Assembly (NCBI GenBank): GCA_964023275.1
Contig: OZ029919.1
Span: forward strand, 7,106,903 to 7,170,902
DNA: 64,000 nucleotides
Direction of reading: 5' to 3'
Origin: Norana najaformis
Lineage: Eukaryota; Annelida; Clitellata; Crassiclitellata; Hormogastridae
Made by a program: the position numbers and the translations under genes. Below are positions 36,046 to 47,854 of this stretch, piece by piece; within the stretch, counting starts at the first letter, position 1, and the number at the start of each line of letters is the position of its first letter. The notes under the pieces are model-generated. The model had not been told where the DNA came from. It ran no database searches and was given only the letters and a program-made list of their open reading frames with translations.

Positions 36046-36082
36046 GCACCTACCACCACCACCACCACTACCACCACCACCA
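36046..36082. repeat. CCA trinucleotide tract
   Basis: About ten CCA units with one CTA interruption. Confidence 0.85.
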
Positions 36083-36659
36083 GTGGCGGTGCATGCAAGT
36101 GTCGCATGTGGTTGCACCGCGGTGCTGACTAACAGTAATGGACGCCTGTGGCACTCTACAAGCAGATGCGGCGCAAATGAGTTTTTCAACACGCGTTGAT
36201 GATATCATCGCGAAAGGCGGCGATATTATCATCCCGAAAGGCTACAGCGGCAGAAAGCAAATGACACGGTTACAGAGCCGGATGATCGGAACCCTTCGAT
36301 GGTTCATCGTCTCGGGTGCCGATGCTAGATGGGGCTGGTGATGCGCAGAGTTAGTTCGAGTTCAGATATTGTTAACAGACGCGCACGCACTTTCTTAGGT
36401 TAGGCGATCACGATCCACTTACGGACAGCATATGGAACAATAAGCCTAAAGCAGTCACAGTGAATGCTTCTCTGGTTTGTTACCGACTTAGAGCGGATTA
36501 AGCAAATCCATCAAAGGCTTATATTAAATGATATGACGTTTATGCCCAGTACGAGAGGTGTGTTTCGCTGGATTCCTTAAAATGTGATTCAGTCGAGGTT
36601 TGACTGTACTGACTTTTCATCCAGAATTGACTGCGTCTAGATACTGTTGAAAGTATTTT
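36083..36659. other. Unique-looking non-coding DNA
   Basis: The 67-codon frame at 36138 was checked and shows no family motif. Confidence 0.35.
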
Positions 36660-36970
36660 TAGTGATGTTTGTATCTCTATGTTTGTTGGTATGTATGCAT
36701 GCACATATGCATGTATGCTTGTAATTATGTATGAATGCAAATATGCATGTATACATGTATAGATATATATGTATGTATACTGTAATTGTAATTTTGTAAT
36801 TGTAATCTATGGATGTATGTTGACCTAGGTATGTATGTGTGTATGTATTGCACCTCAGATTCAGGTGTACTGACATTGTGCGTGTTACAAAAGCTTTAAA
36901 TAAATAAATAAATAAATAAATGTGTATGTATGTATGTGTCTGAACTTTATATAGCACCTTTAAAAGCTCT
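36660..36970 (-). mobile_element. TATG and AAAT arrays abutting a retroelement tail
   Basis: TATG-type repeats occupy 36690-36850, AAAT units 36895-36920 and TATG units 36921-36940. They are followed directly by tctgaactttatatagcacc and tttaaaagctctcagcg. Read on the minus strand this is a tail, then ACAT units. The gtaattgtaattttgtaatt words at 36782-36807 suggest a second retroelement end inside the array. Confidence 0.6.
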
Positions 36971-37319
36971 CAGCGACGTTGGTATTGGCAGGTGTGTTAA
37001 TTTTTTATGGTGAACTGTTAGCTTGAGGGAGTGATTTTGTCTAATATACCAACAGCTGCCCAATAACAATTGGAGCCTTGCCTGAAAATTGTCCTCTGAG
37101 CTTATGAACTGGTTAACCCCTTAATCATATTAGCCCTCCCTGTCCAGTGATCGGCCAATTAGATTCTCATTCACCCCATTCACCCTTTGATGGGTATCAT
37201 CAGAGACTTCTTCTCTTGGATCATGCAAAATGCACGACTTGGTAATTGACTGATGCTCTGTATCAGTGATTAAGTTTCGTTTGTCCGACCTCACTCCAAC
37301 TGTCTCTCTCCGTGTCCTC

Positions 37320-37680
37320 TGTGTAGGCTTATGTTTGTGTGAGTGTTTGTGGGTATGTCTGTGTCCATGTGTGTGTTTGTATGTGTGTATGTGGGTATGG
37401 GTGTGTATGGGTGTATGTAGGTATAGGTGTGTGTGGATATGGGGGTGTGTGCATTTGTGTGTATATGTCTGTTTGTTCATGTGTGTATGGGTATGGGTGT
37501 GTGGGTATGGGTGTGTGGGTATGGGGGTATGGGTGTGTGTGCATGTGTGTGTGTGCATGCATTTGTGTGAGTGTGTGTGTGCAGGTGTGTGTGTGTGCAT
37601 GTGTGTGTGTAGGTGTGTGTGTGTGTGTTTGGGTATGATTGTGTGTGGGTGAGTGTTTGTGGGTGTTGGTGTGTATGAGC
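37320..37680. repeat. GT-rich array with GTGTATGGG-type units
   Basis: Imperfect TG repeats carry ggtatgggtgtgt and tgtgtgcatg blocks. Frames rich in C/V/G on the plus strand and H/T/P on the minus strand span more than 120 codons and are artefacts. Confidence 0.9.
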
Positions 37681-37794
37681 GTTTGGATGTATTTAATTAT
37701 TTATGACAGTCCTACATTCTACTTCTGAAACCTTTGTTCTATCTGCCATTGCAATTGGCCTTTTTCCTTTATTAGCTTCTTCCTAATATCATTA

Positions 37795-37870
37795 TTATTG
37801 CTTTTGAGAGGTCCGCAAAAGGCGCTATATAAATGCCTGGATACATTCATGCATGCACTTGTGCATAAAT
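37795..37870 (+). mobile_element. Retroelement 3' tail
   Basis: The sequence gcttttgagaggtccgcaaa, aggcgctatataaatgcctg, gatacattcatgcatgc gives a conserved tail followed by decayed ACAT/ATGC units. Related tails are at 5115-5160, 22510-22560, 60171-60240 and 63808-63858. Confidence 0.6.
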
Positions 37871-38324
37871 ACATTGTGGAGAGCTGTTGCCATGGTTTCA
37901 GAATTCAACAACAACTGTCAGCCAAAGAAGGCTGTTGTCAGTTGGATTATTTATTTGATTAAAAGCAAATAAATATTAAAGTAAATAATAAATAACGAAG
38001 CCTCATGAATTGTTCTAATTTCAGCCGTATTGAAATGTCCACCGACTAACTTGGTTTGCTTGTATATGTGTCGTAATTTATTTCAACTGTTGCTGTATTC
38101 ATTCTATCCAACACAATCTCTATGTACTCTTCCTATGCAAAATAAAATACTTACATCCAATTTATCCAAAATGTTTGCATATCTTCACTGGCGTGAGCAT
38201 GTTCGAATTTCTGTAGTATGTCAATGAACTGGACATTACACTGATCATGACATGTATTTGAGAGCAGCGCTTCATAGATATTCTCATTGCAGCTTTAAAG
38301 AAATGTCCCAACACGTTTTAGTAA

Positions 38325-38515
38325 TTAGGCATTTATATAGTGCCAGTTTGTGTTTCAGACTAGCACTGTCCTTGCACGGGTATCTTAAGTGGCGTGGCAC
38401 CCATTCAAATGGGCAGCGATGGTGAAGGATCTCACCGGATAAATTCTCTGAAAAACGAGCAGGGTTGATGCCATAAATTGCTGTAGAAAACCGTGTACAT
38501 TTACCTATACATTTA
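38325..38515 (+). mobile_element. SINE/MITE-like family E, copy 3 (with left end)
   Basis: This copy keeps a left end, catttatatagtgccagttt, followed by gactagcactgtccttgcac, cttaagtggcgtggcaccca and gatggtgaaggatctcaccg. It ends near cataaattgctgtagaaaac and ACATTT units. Left and right ends carry the inverted words tatatagYgcc and ggYcgctatata in the family. Confidence 0.75.
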
Positions 38516-39160
38516 CATTGATGGATGAAGGAAGACAAGGCATTAATTGTGTGCAAAAGTAACGAGAGAAAGAGATCCATGCATTTTGACCGCGCATTTT
38601 TACGGTTTTTGCTCAAAATTTGTCAGTTCACCATTTAAGGTCCTGAGTGAGGCAGCAAATGGCCATCTCGAATGATGTGAGGATGGAATAATTATAACAT
38701 CAATAATTACAAAAACATGAACCAAGATGATCATTTATGTTTAATGGTTTTTCTTACCAAGAAAATGGATTTGTCAGGTTGGATGGTTTCAGTGCTAATG
38801 CCTGCAAAAATGTTTTTCTTCGCAGAAGAAGCGTAGATCTGTACGGTTGGTGGACCATGAATGATACATGGTGATTCGGGGTGGATCGAATGAGGATTTG
38901 TGTTGCAAGATGTTCGATATGGTGAACTTTGTGAAGATCGAGTGAAGGAGCACTGAGCAAGAATCACTTGTTCTACATAAGCAAGGGCTCTTGCTTACAC
39001 CCGGAAAGTTACTTTTCACACTTCTGGGTAGATAGATTCAAAGATGCTATATAAATCTGAAATTGTTATTTTACAGTGCATTTGAATTGACTGGAGTTAA
39101 CTGGAGTTTTTTTATTGTTGTCTGTTATGCAAAAACAGTGCATATTGTATTCTATGTATT
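38516..39160. other. Non-coding DNA with a decayed tail
   Basis: tcaaagatgctatataaatc near 39038 is a weak retroelement-tail word. Minus-strand frames of about 70 codons at 38731-39019 have no recognisable motif. Confidence 0.4.
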
Positions 39161-39162
39161 CT

Positions 39163-39268
39163 TAGTCATTAGACAGTGGCGCTTAATAAATCCAGAAATA
39201 ATAATAACAATAGGAATAATACGGAACTTTGTGTGAAGGAACTTTGGTGTTGTTCTTCGAATTACTCT
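39163..39268 (+). mobile_element. SINE 3' end plus transduced or duplicated flank
   Basis: This stretch is nearly identical to 41869-41972. It begins in the last part of the CORE-like SINE (cattagacagtggcgcttaa) and runs through its AATAATAAT tail. It then continues into about 50 more shared bases: atacggaactttgtgtgaag, gaactttggtgttgttcttc, gaatta. Confidence 0.8.
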
Positions 39269-39354
39269 GATTTCCTTGACAATAGGCTAAACAGAGAATG
39301 TTGATAAATTATCTCAGATAAAATAATACTAATAGCAAATGATAACAGAAACAA

Positions 39355-39440
39355 TAATGAAATTGAGATGATGATGACAAGGATATGATAATGACGATGA
39401 CGATGATGATGATGACTATGACAACGTTAAGGATGATATT
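39355..39440. repeat. GATGA-rich tract
   Basis: Imperfect GAT/GAC units. From 39441 to 40384 nothing recognisable was found. Confidence 0.6.
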
Positions 39441-40384
39441 GTTGTGTGCAAATATTTCTGAGAACGTCACTGAATGTTATTTTTTTCTTGGTATGGCTGT
39501 TGCATTAATTCTTTTGTAAAAATATTATCATTTGTCTATTTTAATTTATTGTTTTATTACAAATATTTATTTTTTGTTTATCGTTTGATTTCGCGATAGC
39601 TGTGCTGGATGCTTGATACGGATCGGATCAGTATGACTAGGCATAAAGTACGGAAATACCCTTTGTAGTTGTTACGGATCCCTGGGGAGATTCTAGCTAT
39701 TTGGACCCCCATGCATTTGCTTAAGCCTTGCAGGGTCAGGCCGTAGTACTGTATGTTATCTTTGATGATGAACTGAGCCCCGTTACAGTTGGTGGTTCTG
39801 GAGTTTGTACGTCTGTGTTAATTTCTTGTTGATAGCAGCATTGAAGGAATTGATTTGATTTCGATCGGGTAATGTGACGATTTGAGATACGCCTAATTAA
39901 ACCCTTGAGAATCGAAGCTTCCACGGCTGCCATGCTCTGTCAGAGGGTGCCTAAGTTTTAGCATCCAGCAGCATTCATCGTGTGAGAAAGGCCCTGATTT
40001 GTATGGAGCCAGTTTCTTCCGAAGCTGTCATTTATATCAGAGTTGAATTTGGATTTCGTTCCTTGGTGCTGGATGTTGTTCTGCTCCGGGTAATTTTTTA
40101 GACCCGATTGGATCAATTTTTGGCCACAACTGACAAGTTCAGGCGAGGTCTCGGTGCATCTCGGAAATAGATTCGTAAAGGAAAGAGGCGGACTATCTTA
40201 ACGGAAGGGTTATCAGGTTCAAATAGCAACCACCGACCGGAATCCATCCATCTAAGTCCGAATGACCGTTCAGTTGGGAATCAGTGGTTAGATAGATTCG
40301 GTGCCACGGTTGCTGCATGAACGCCTGAACATTTATGTTCGTTATGTTCGCCTGGGTACCGTACAAGAGATGAAATAGAAACAT

Positions 40385-40650
40385 GACCCGGACAGACAGA
40401 TAGACAGACAGGCACAGCAAGCAGGCAAGAAGAGACACAGACAGACAGAGGCACAGCAAGCAGACAAGAAGAGACACAGACAGACAGGCACAGCAAGCAG
40501 ACAAGAAGAGACACAGACAGACAGACAGACAGGCACAGCAAGCAGACAAGAAGAGACACAGACAGACAGACAGGCACAGCTTGCAGACAAGAAGAGACAC
40601 AGACAGACAGACAGACAGACAGAGAGGCACAAAGACAGAGAGAGATGTTT
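40385..40650. repeat. Minisatellite of about 38-45 bp built on GACA
   Basis: Five units each carry aggcacagcaagcagacaag then aagagacaca and a variable number of GACA. Unit length differs by multiples of four because the GACA count varies. The minus-strand CLSVSLLVCLLC frames are translations of it. Confidence 0.9.
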
Positions 40651-41215
40651 CAGCAATGAATGACCATGGCTGGTAAGAACAAATTTCTTAAACCAACTTA
40701 TTAAAAGCTGCATGCAAATAATAGTATTACTGCCTTCGTTTTCTTGGTCTTTGCACATGAGACGGTGCATGTTGACAGCCAGCAATGCAGTGTTTAGATG
40801 GAAATTTGTAACACAAAGCACATGGGTTAAAATCATTCTAGGCAGGCTTTGAACCTCTGTTAGTCTGTAGACTGGTTTTCAAAATACTGGACTGTTATTG
40901 TCTGCTGTTACGCAGCATCACTTTTAAGACTCAAGTTTAGTTAGTTGCTTGCTTTTATGTGCAGTTAAACAAGACAGTGTTCCTCTGTGATTTTTGTAAA
41001 GAATTAACAGCAGTCTACTACAATAGACTGTATGGCTTTTGTTATGTAATTAATTAAGTGATGTTAATGAGAAAAGACTCACACGTGACAGTGTTCTTCT
41101 CACGTTGTATGAATAATAGGGAATATGGGGTGTATCAATTTGCACAATTCAAACAATTATGCATAATTAATGTTCATCATATTTGGCTAATTACAATAGA
41201 GAACGAATATCCTGG

Positions 41216-41290
41216 AGACACTCCTCTGTCTTTCTGGCTCTCTGTCTGTCTCTCTGCCTGTGTCTCTTTCTGTCCATGTCCCTCTGTATG

Positions 41291-41339
<49 letters not shown>

Positions 41340-41365
41340 GTCTCTCTGTCTATCTCTCTCACTGT
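41216..41365. repeat. TCTG and (CT)n tract
   Basis: tctgtctctctgcctgtctc units pass into a CT run of about 20 dinucleotides. R/E- and S/L-rich frames are artefacts. At 41525-41560 ttatttatatagcgcatttt is a retroelement-tail word on the minus strand. Confidence 0.85.
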
Positions 41366-41726
41366 GGGTTGTTAGTTAATAAAATTGACCTTTCTCAGTG
41401 AGTGAAAAAGAGGCCAGTGATGCCACGGGCTTCTTTGTTATGAAATCATTCTCACAAGGGGTAGGGACCCCTCGGGTTGGCCACAAAGAGCAGTGTCAGG
41501 AGGTCAGAATTGTCTGCGTTTCGTGTCTGATTATTTATATAGCGCATTTTGTGAAGCTGACAAAGGTGTGGAAACATGGCGATCTAGAAGACTTAAAAAG
41601 GTGCAGTTTAATGTGGGTTGAATGTGTTTTTTGAGCAGTCTCTGTCGGGAAATTAGGCCTATGTATTTTCAGATGAAGATTTGTGATGTACTTATACTTA
41701 TTTAAGTATGTATCAAAATACTTAAT

Positions 41727-41932
41727 GGGGAACACGGTAGCAGAATGGTTAGAGCGCTGGGCTTGTAACTCGGAGAGTACAGGTTCGAGCCTCAGCTAAG
41801 ACGGTTACTGTGTAAGGACCTTGGGCAAGTCCTTCACTTACTATTGCTCAGCGCCATCGGTTGATGTGTAGTCATTAGATAGTGGCGCTTAATAAATCCA
41901 GAAATAATAATAACAATAAGAATAATACGGAA
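41727..41932 (+). mobile_element. tRNA-derived CORE-like SINE, copy 2 (best preserved)
   Basis: It starts ggggaacacggtagcagaat, with A box gtagcagaatggttagagcg and B box acaggttcgagcctcagct. The CORE-like block accttgggcaagtccttcac follows, then gctcagcgccatcggttgat and gtggcgcttaataaatccag, and an AATAATAAC tail. The three-part plan (tRNA head, CORE-like centre, LINE-type tail) is clear. Length is about 205 bases without the tail extension. Confidence 0.85.
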
Positions 41933-41999
41933 CTTTGTGTGAAGGAACTTTGGTGTTGTTCTTCGAATTACATGAAAGAAATTGGTTGATTTCTTACCA

Positions 42000-42075
42000 G
42001 AACAATATTTTAATTTGTTTTTGTGATAATAATAATAATAATAATAATAAAATAATAATATTAATAAATAAATTT
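42000..42075. repeat. AATA/AAT tract
   Basis: A run of AAT and AATA units. At 42105 aatatagcgccttttaagtc follows, again a minus-strand retroelement-tail word. Confidence 0.75.
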
Positions 42076-42415
42076 ATGTTATGCAAAAATTATAATAGTA
42101 CTTAATATAGCGCCTTTTAAGTCCTTTCAAAACGCAGTATATGTGAAATATATTATGCATGATACGCTGATACATGTGGTATATTATTACTGATATTCAA
42201 CAAAAAAACTGTGATGCGAGCAGGTGTAGAAGTTTCTTATTAAATTTCCACAGGAATTGAACCGAGGCCCAGCAGCAGTACAGTAAGTCATCATAACCTC
42301 ATCTTGTTATTGCTACAGTGTGTAATATATACACCTCTTACTGAGCGTGTTCAAATAAGAGCATTAAATTGTTACATTCAGTTTCTTGTATTTCGTTTGA
42401 CGAACCTATTATTAG

Positions 42416-42690
42416 TTTGATTTATTTTGAAAATACCAGTTCTTGATATGGAAAGGTTTGCCAAAGCTGAGGCAATGGTCACTTTTTTTCTAATAACAGC
42501 ATTCGATTTCTTATATTTAATAAATTCCTTTGATTTATTTTGGAAATACCAGTATTTGATATGGAATGGTTTTCCCGAGGCTGAGGCAATGGTCACTTGT
42601 ATTCAAGTAACAGCATTCGATTTCTTATATTTAATAAATTCGTTTGATTTATTTTGAAAATTCCTGCATGCGATGTGGAATGGGTTTTGG
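42416..42690. repeat. Tandem repeat of about 113-114 bp, 2.3 copies
   Basis: Copies start at 42416, 42529 and 42643 with tttgatttattttgaaaata, and share gaggcaatggtcact and acagcattcgatttcttata. The plus frame 42427-42657 shows TAFDFLYLINSFDLF twice, but no start context, domain or similarity supports a gene. Confidence 0.85.
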
Positions 42691-43161
42691 CAGTGGAACA
42701 AGAAATTCTATCTCTCCTTATCTGATGAACATGCTTGATTTGCTGAATAAGCCATAAATGTTGCAAAGAAATTGCTTTTCATAATACGATCCTTATCTCA
42801 TTGATCTTCGCAGATAAAAACCTGGCTCTATTTTCTAGCGTGGTCTTGCTTTACAGGAAAACTGCCCTGGCAAGACATTAATTTGCTGAAATGCCCATCC
42901 TAATGGTTTGTATGCTGGGTGATATCTCTCTAATGGGCTAATAGTTTCCCGAGAATAAGAGTCTATTGACTGTCCTCAATCGTTTTTGCTTATTAGTTCT
43001 CTTCAAATTAAGAATCACAAAAATTTTTAATGAGAAAATCGGTCTGGTATCACAGGTCGCATTTTGAGAGATTTTTTCACCCCGGGTTAAATTCAACTCT
43101 TAATGTGTCAAGGAGACATGTCTGTGTTGCTCTAAGCTTTTGAATTAAAGACAAATTACCC

Positions 43162-43162
<1 letters not shown>

Positions 43163-43217
<55 letters not shown>

Positions 43218-43218
43218 G
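43163..43218. repeat. (TCTG)14 microsatellite
   Basis: A perfect run of 14 units, followed by ggctggctggctgtgc. A shorter TCTG run lies at 43325-43370. Confidence 0.97.
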
Positions 43219-44070
43219 GGTGTGTGTCTGTCAGGCTGGCTGGCTGTGCTAATTAGCATACGGCTGTGCTGAATAGCGCCGCTGCATGGCCAATCCAATG
43301 AATAAGTACACGCGGACAGTATTACTGTCTGTCTGTCTATATCTGTCTGTCTTTGACCGTGTGTCTGTCCGTCTTTTTGGATCTAGTTGTGACTAAACTT
43401 TTCCTAGTGACCTAGCATTTCAGGTTCTAAGTTTAGACGCTATACGAGTGGTTGATCAACAGTGAATTATGATGGTAACTGCGCATAGCAAACCATTGGA
43501 CGATTTTTGCTTAGTAATTTGTCCCTGGGGCGTGGAATAAGTGTGGAAATAATCTCTCTCCTCTAGCTGGAATTAATCCCTCTTAGGGAACCGGTCAACC
43601 ACACGGATCCTTTCTCTCCACTTTTTTTCTGTTTCCAGTGTTGAAATAATAATAATAATTAATTAATAGCTAATTACAGGTTGTAAACACTGAAGGGTCA
43701 GTGAAGGATGAATAGACAGACAGACGGACGGACGGAAGTCATGGAAAATTTAAGCATACCGAAACTCTGGAGATGGATGGCTTGAAGACCCGGAAGCCGG
43801 TTCCTGGTGCAGGACCAGATGATGGCAAGGGCAGAAGGTGATGAAAACAGATGGCCTCTGTCTCGCTTCTGCCTCCTGTCGTCAAGGCCAGGCAACTGGA
43901 GGCCAGAAGAAAAGTGGAGGCCAACGAAGGGTATCGGAAAAAACTGGAGGCTTACCTTACCCTCATTAGTTTCCCCCAAATATTAGGAGGTCTTCATGTA
44001 TTTCTCTTCCCTTGGGGTCGTTCATATGTCAAAGCTATTGGTGTGAGCAACGTAATGAGGTTAAGTTAAG
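43219..44070. other. Mostly unique non-coding DNA
   Basis: Includes a short GACAGACG run near 43717-43735. The three overlapping frames at 43698-44069 have no recognisable domain. Confidence 0.4.
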
Positions 44071-44374
<304 letters not shown>

Positions 44375-45056
44375 AAGGGGTCGTGTGCGAGTGAGCAGCA
44401 CTTTTGAAAGTTATTTTTAAGGTGCTTTATCGTCTTGTTATATACATCCTTACTTAGATTTGGCATCAGTGTTGATATACTTGTCGTCTTAGGGGCAAAT
44501 AATCTTGAAAACTAACTGTTGAGGCCGAACATTGAGGACTTGCCTTCCTAATTTGGTCATCTTGCCTTCTGCTCCAGTTCTAGGTGATTGTCATGGAACT
44601 GCCTTAGGATGCTTACTGGGAACCTTCTTCCAGTTACAGGTAATAATTCTCCCAAAGCTAATGTTGTCTTAGGCACTTGGCACCCGACGCCAGTGGTGCC
44701 ATTATTAACTGGCACTTAAGGGCACTTGAGAACCTTGGACAATAAATAATTTACTCAGTGCCTGGCTTATTGTGTAATAGATGCTGTCACTTTTAGGGTG
44801 AAATTTTCAGTGCATGGTTATTCCACCTTTCCTAATTTAGTTGGTTAGTAAATTAGTGCTTTTAAATTTAATTGTTTGTAACCAGATATTTATATAGCGC
44901 TTTTTTATCCTAGCCAAAGTGCCGAGGATATTGATGGATACGAAAAGGTGCAGATGAAGGTAAGTTAAAGTATGTTACGGCCCCATTCTTCATATAACTT
45001 TTGCATTTTGAATGAAATAGACCGACTTGAGGGATACATGGGACATACAGTCCAGG
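44375..45056. other. Non-coding DNA with one tail word
   Basis: agatatttatatagcgcttt at 44882 is a retroelement-tail word on the minus strand. Nothing else was recognised. Confidence 0.4.
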
Positions 45057-45258
45057 GTTATTATTATTATTATTATTTGTGTATTTATTGAGCGCCACTG
45101 TGTAATGACTAAGCATCAATTGATAGTGCTGAGCAGTTGTGAGTGAAGGACTTGCTCAAGGTCCCTACACATTAACCATCTCAGAGGAAAAGGCTCAAAC
45201 CCGTATTCTCTGCGTTACAAGCCGAGGGCTTTATCCAATCGGCTACTGTGCGTCACGG
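45057..45258 (-). mobile_element. tRNA-derived CORE-like SINE, copy 3
   Basis: On the minus strand the head is cacagtagccgattggataa with B box acgggtttgagcctt. Next come gggaccttgagcaagtcctt, cactcacaactgctcagca and cagtggcgctcaataaatac, then an AATAATAAT tail. It aligns with 41727-41932 end to end. Confidence 0.85.
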
Positions 45259-45455
45259 TATGTACTTTCTGATATATACTTTCTGATGTATATTTTCTGA
45301 TATATACTTTCTGAAGTATACTTTTGGATATATATTTTCTTATATATTTCTTCTGATATATACCTTCTGATACATACTTTCTGATATATACTTTCTGGTA
45401 TATACTATCTAATATATACTATCTAATATATACTATCTAATATATACTTTCTGTA
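45259..45455. repeat. 14-15 bp repeat (TATATACTTTCTGA)
   Basis: About 13 imperfect copies. The right part changes to tatatactatctaa. It begins exactly where the SINE head ends. Confidence 0.85.
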
Positions 45456-45984
45456 TGTCCTATATGTGTGTGTGTTTTGTGTTGTCTTTTTGCCTTTATA
45501 TGTGATACTTCATGCTCATATAGTAATTGTGTAGGTTCTAGTTTCTATGTGTTCCAGTAGCAGTGGATGGCTTTTGATGAAGAATTGCACTGTGGGTGTT
45601 CGTTGTGTATACAAACCCCAAGAACTCCCAACATAATGGCACTCCTATTCAGTTAATGGGACTGACAGAAGGTCACAAGGTCAGACTGATTTCAGTGAGG
45701 GTTGAACCCCTTCCAAAAGTTGCCCCAGGAGGTTATTAATGACATTTGATGGAGTTCCCCAAGAAATTTTATGAAGTACTTCTAACACCCTTCCCCCATC
45801 ATTAATCAGAGCTTCTTGTCTCAGCCAGGTAGGATTTTCGTAGCAGGGGTTCAAAACTTCAAACTCTGGGCAAGTCGTAAATGGAAGACATATGACAGTT
45901 GTTGAGTTCTTCCAAGGCTTTCCAATGGAATGCTCGCTGGGCTTGATGTGTAGCTATGTTTAACGACGCTGTTTCATAGCAAAG

Positions 45985-46062
45985 ATGATTAGCGTTACCC
46001 TCCTTTATCCAGGCTTGGGACTGGCACCACCCGACTACGGCAGTGGCGGAGTTTCGCTGGGC
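45985..46062 (-). mobile_element. RTE-like LINE 3'-end fragment
   Basis: On the minus strand it reads gggtggtgccagtcccaagc, ctggataaaggaggg, like 61741-61845. The 'cagtcccaagcctggataaa-ggagggt' motif resembles the conserved 3' end of RTE-type LINEs and their SINEs. The sequence around it (45850-46420) shows no domain. Confidence 0.5.
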
Positions 46063-46339
46063 TTGATCTTTACCCAAGAGGGATTTATGACGTGCTTGGT
46101 TTGCTCCCCGCTGACCAACCCAGGCTCGTTTATGACGAAATTAGTGTGAGGGTTATTCGTGATGAGTGTAGATTGCTTTTGATTGGCACTAGGGCTTTTA
46201 GGAAAAGATATCATAGTTCAATTCAGACTCAAAGCTGTAATAAAAGTATCTTGTTTTCAAAGCTAGATTCCAATGTGGTTTATTTAGACAATCATAGGTG
46301 TTTCCAAAGAAACTCTGAACTTCAAAAATCTAGACCTGT

Positions 46340-46385
46340 GTGTATGTGTGTGTGTGTGTGTGTGTGGGTGTGTGCGTGCGTGCGC
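46340..46385. repeat. (TG)n tract
   Basis: A TG run with GTGCG interruptions. Confidence 0.85.
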
Positions 46386-46510
46386 GCGTGTATAAATATA
46401 GGGTTGTGTGTATATATATAGAGGCCTGTGTTTTCAGAAATTTTGTATATGTGTATGCAATATATATATTCACTATTTTGGTAAATTTTGGCATATGAGG
46501 ACTTGGTGGT

Positions 46511-46570
46511 TGGGGCCCTACGGTCGCTATATAAAACCTATAGGCCTACATTTACATTTACATTACAAGC
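46511..46570 (+). mobile_element. SINE/MITE-like family E, 3' tail only, copy 4
   Basis: ggggccctacggtcgctata, taaaacctataggcctacat, ttacatttacatt matches the end of the 32.3 kb copy. It is 5'-truncated, which favours retroposition over cut-and-paste. Confidence 0.65.
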
Positions 46571-46639
46571 CTCTGCATGTATTCAGGCCTGTGTCTTCTT
46601 AAATTCTATATAAATAATATGTACTCTTCTGAAATTCTT

Positions 46640-46670
<31 letters not shown>

Positions 46671-47036
46671 CACTATAGCGGTAAATGTTGGCATTTGAGG
46701 GGTTTTAGAGTTTGTATGCGGTCCACTGGTGCGTGTAAACGACGTTATTTCTTGCTTGGGCTTTGGCAATTGTACAATAGCTATAGTCAGCAGTTGTGTT
46801 TGGGTTGAAGTTTGCCATCTGTGAGTTGCGAGGACCAAGTTGTGTTTATATAGCGCATTTTATGATGCACTGTGCGTGGCTGAGACAGAGGTTGGGATCG
46901 GGTGTTTGTGGAACTGTTCAAGAACAGATTCCATTGACTCGATATCTCCTTGCAGTGTATGTGACTGAATTTGTTTGCTACTCGGATCAGCAGAAAACCA
47001 AACAAGAAGACTATCTTAAAGGAATTCACGTTGAGA

Positions 47037-47250
47037 CGACAGACAGACAGACACACACAGACAGACGGACAGACAGACATAGATGGAAACACAGACACAC
47101 ACACAGACAGACACACAGACAGGCAGACGTACAGACACACACAGACAGACGGACATACAGACAGAAACAGACGGACACACAGACACACACAGACAGGCAG
47201 ACGTACAGACACACACAGACGGACAGGCAGACAGACATTCAGAGAGACAG
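47037..47250. repeat. GACA/CACA-rich array
   Basis: GACAGACAGACAC-type units carry longer repeated blocks (ggcagacgtacagacacaca twice, near 47122 and 47197). All long frames here are artefacts. From 46571 to 46670 there is a TATATA run. Confidence 0.9.
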
Positions 47251-47569
47251 AATTAGAGAAACAGACAAAGAAAATGAGAAAAACGGACAGACTTGGCCAT
47301 TGAAAGGATCTTTTGCGCCCTGCTGGATAAACATGTGGTTACGCTGGCTTCTCAGAAAGAAAGTCTGTAGATGAGTTATAATCTCCTTTGAATTTCCCTT
47401 CATCTGGTCGAGTGGTTTATGATTTGAATTGGGGTAAATATTGGATGATACCTGTTGCCCTTTTGAACCTAAATTGCAATTTGTGACTAAAGGACTAAAT
47501 GGAGTTTATTATCTGGGAATTAACATCAGAGAAACTATTGAGCCTCGTCTGCCGTTGTCATAGCTCTGT

Positions 47570-47702
47570 GTTTGTGTGTATGTGTGTGTGTATATGTGTG
47601 TATATGTGTTTGTGTGTGTGTGTGTTTGTGTGTCCTTGTAGTTTAATAATTATATATATATATATATGTGTGTGTGTATGTGTGTGTGTCCTTGTAGTTT
47701 AA

Positions 47703-47790
<88 letters not shown>
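47570..47790. repeat. GT and (TA)n tracts with duplicated border
   Basis: The block tgtccttgtagtttaataat followed by TATATA occurs at 47631 and again at 47686. The second TA run is about 42 units (47708-47790). Confidence 0.95.
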
Positions 47791-47794
<4 letters not shown>

Positions 47795-47854
47795 GTATTA
47801 GTGATCTGAGAGAAAGTCTTGGCCATTCTGAGTATGTATGAATCTGAGCAATCA

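Noticed and set aside
37130..37652. Histidine/threonine- and cysteine/valine-rich frames of more than 120 codons
   Set aside because: They come from the GT-rich array; no start context or conserved residue was seen.
40193..40836. Cysteine/leucine-rich minus-strand frames
   Set aside because: They come from the 38-45 bp GACA minisatellite.
46787..47374. 192- and 141-codon frames with TDRQ or CLSV motifs
   Set aside because: They come from the GACA/CACA array.
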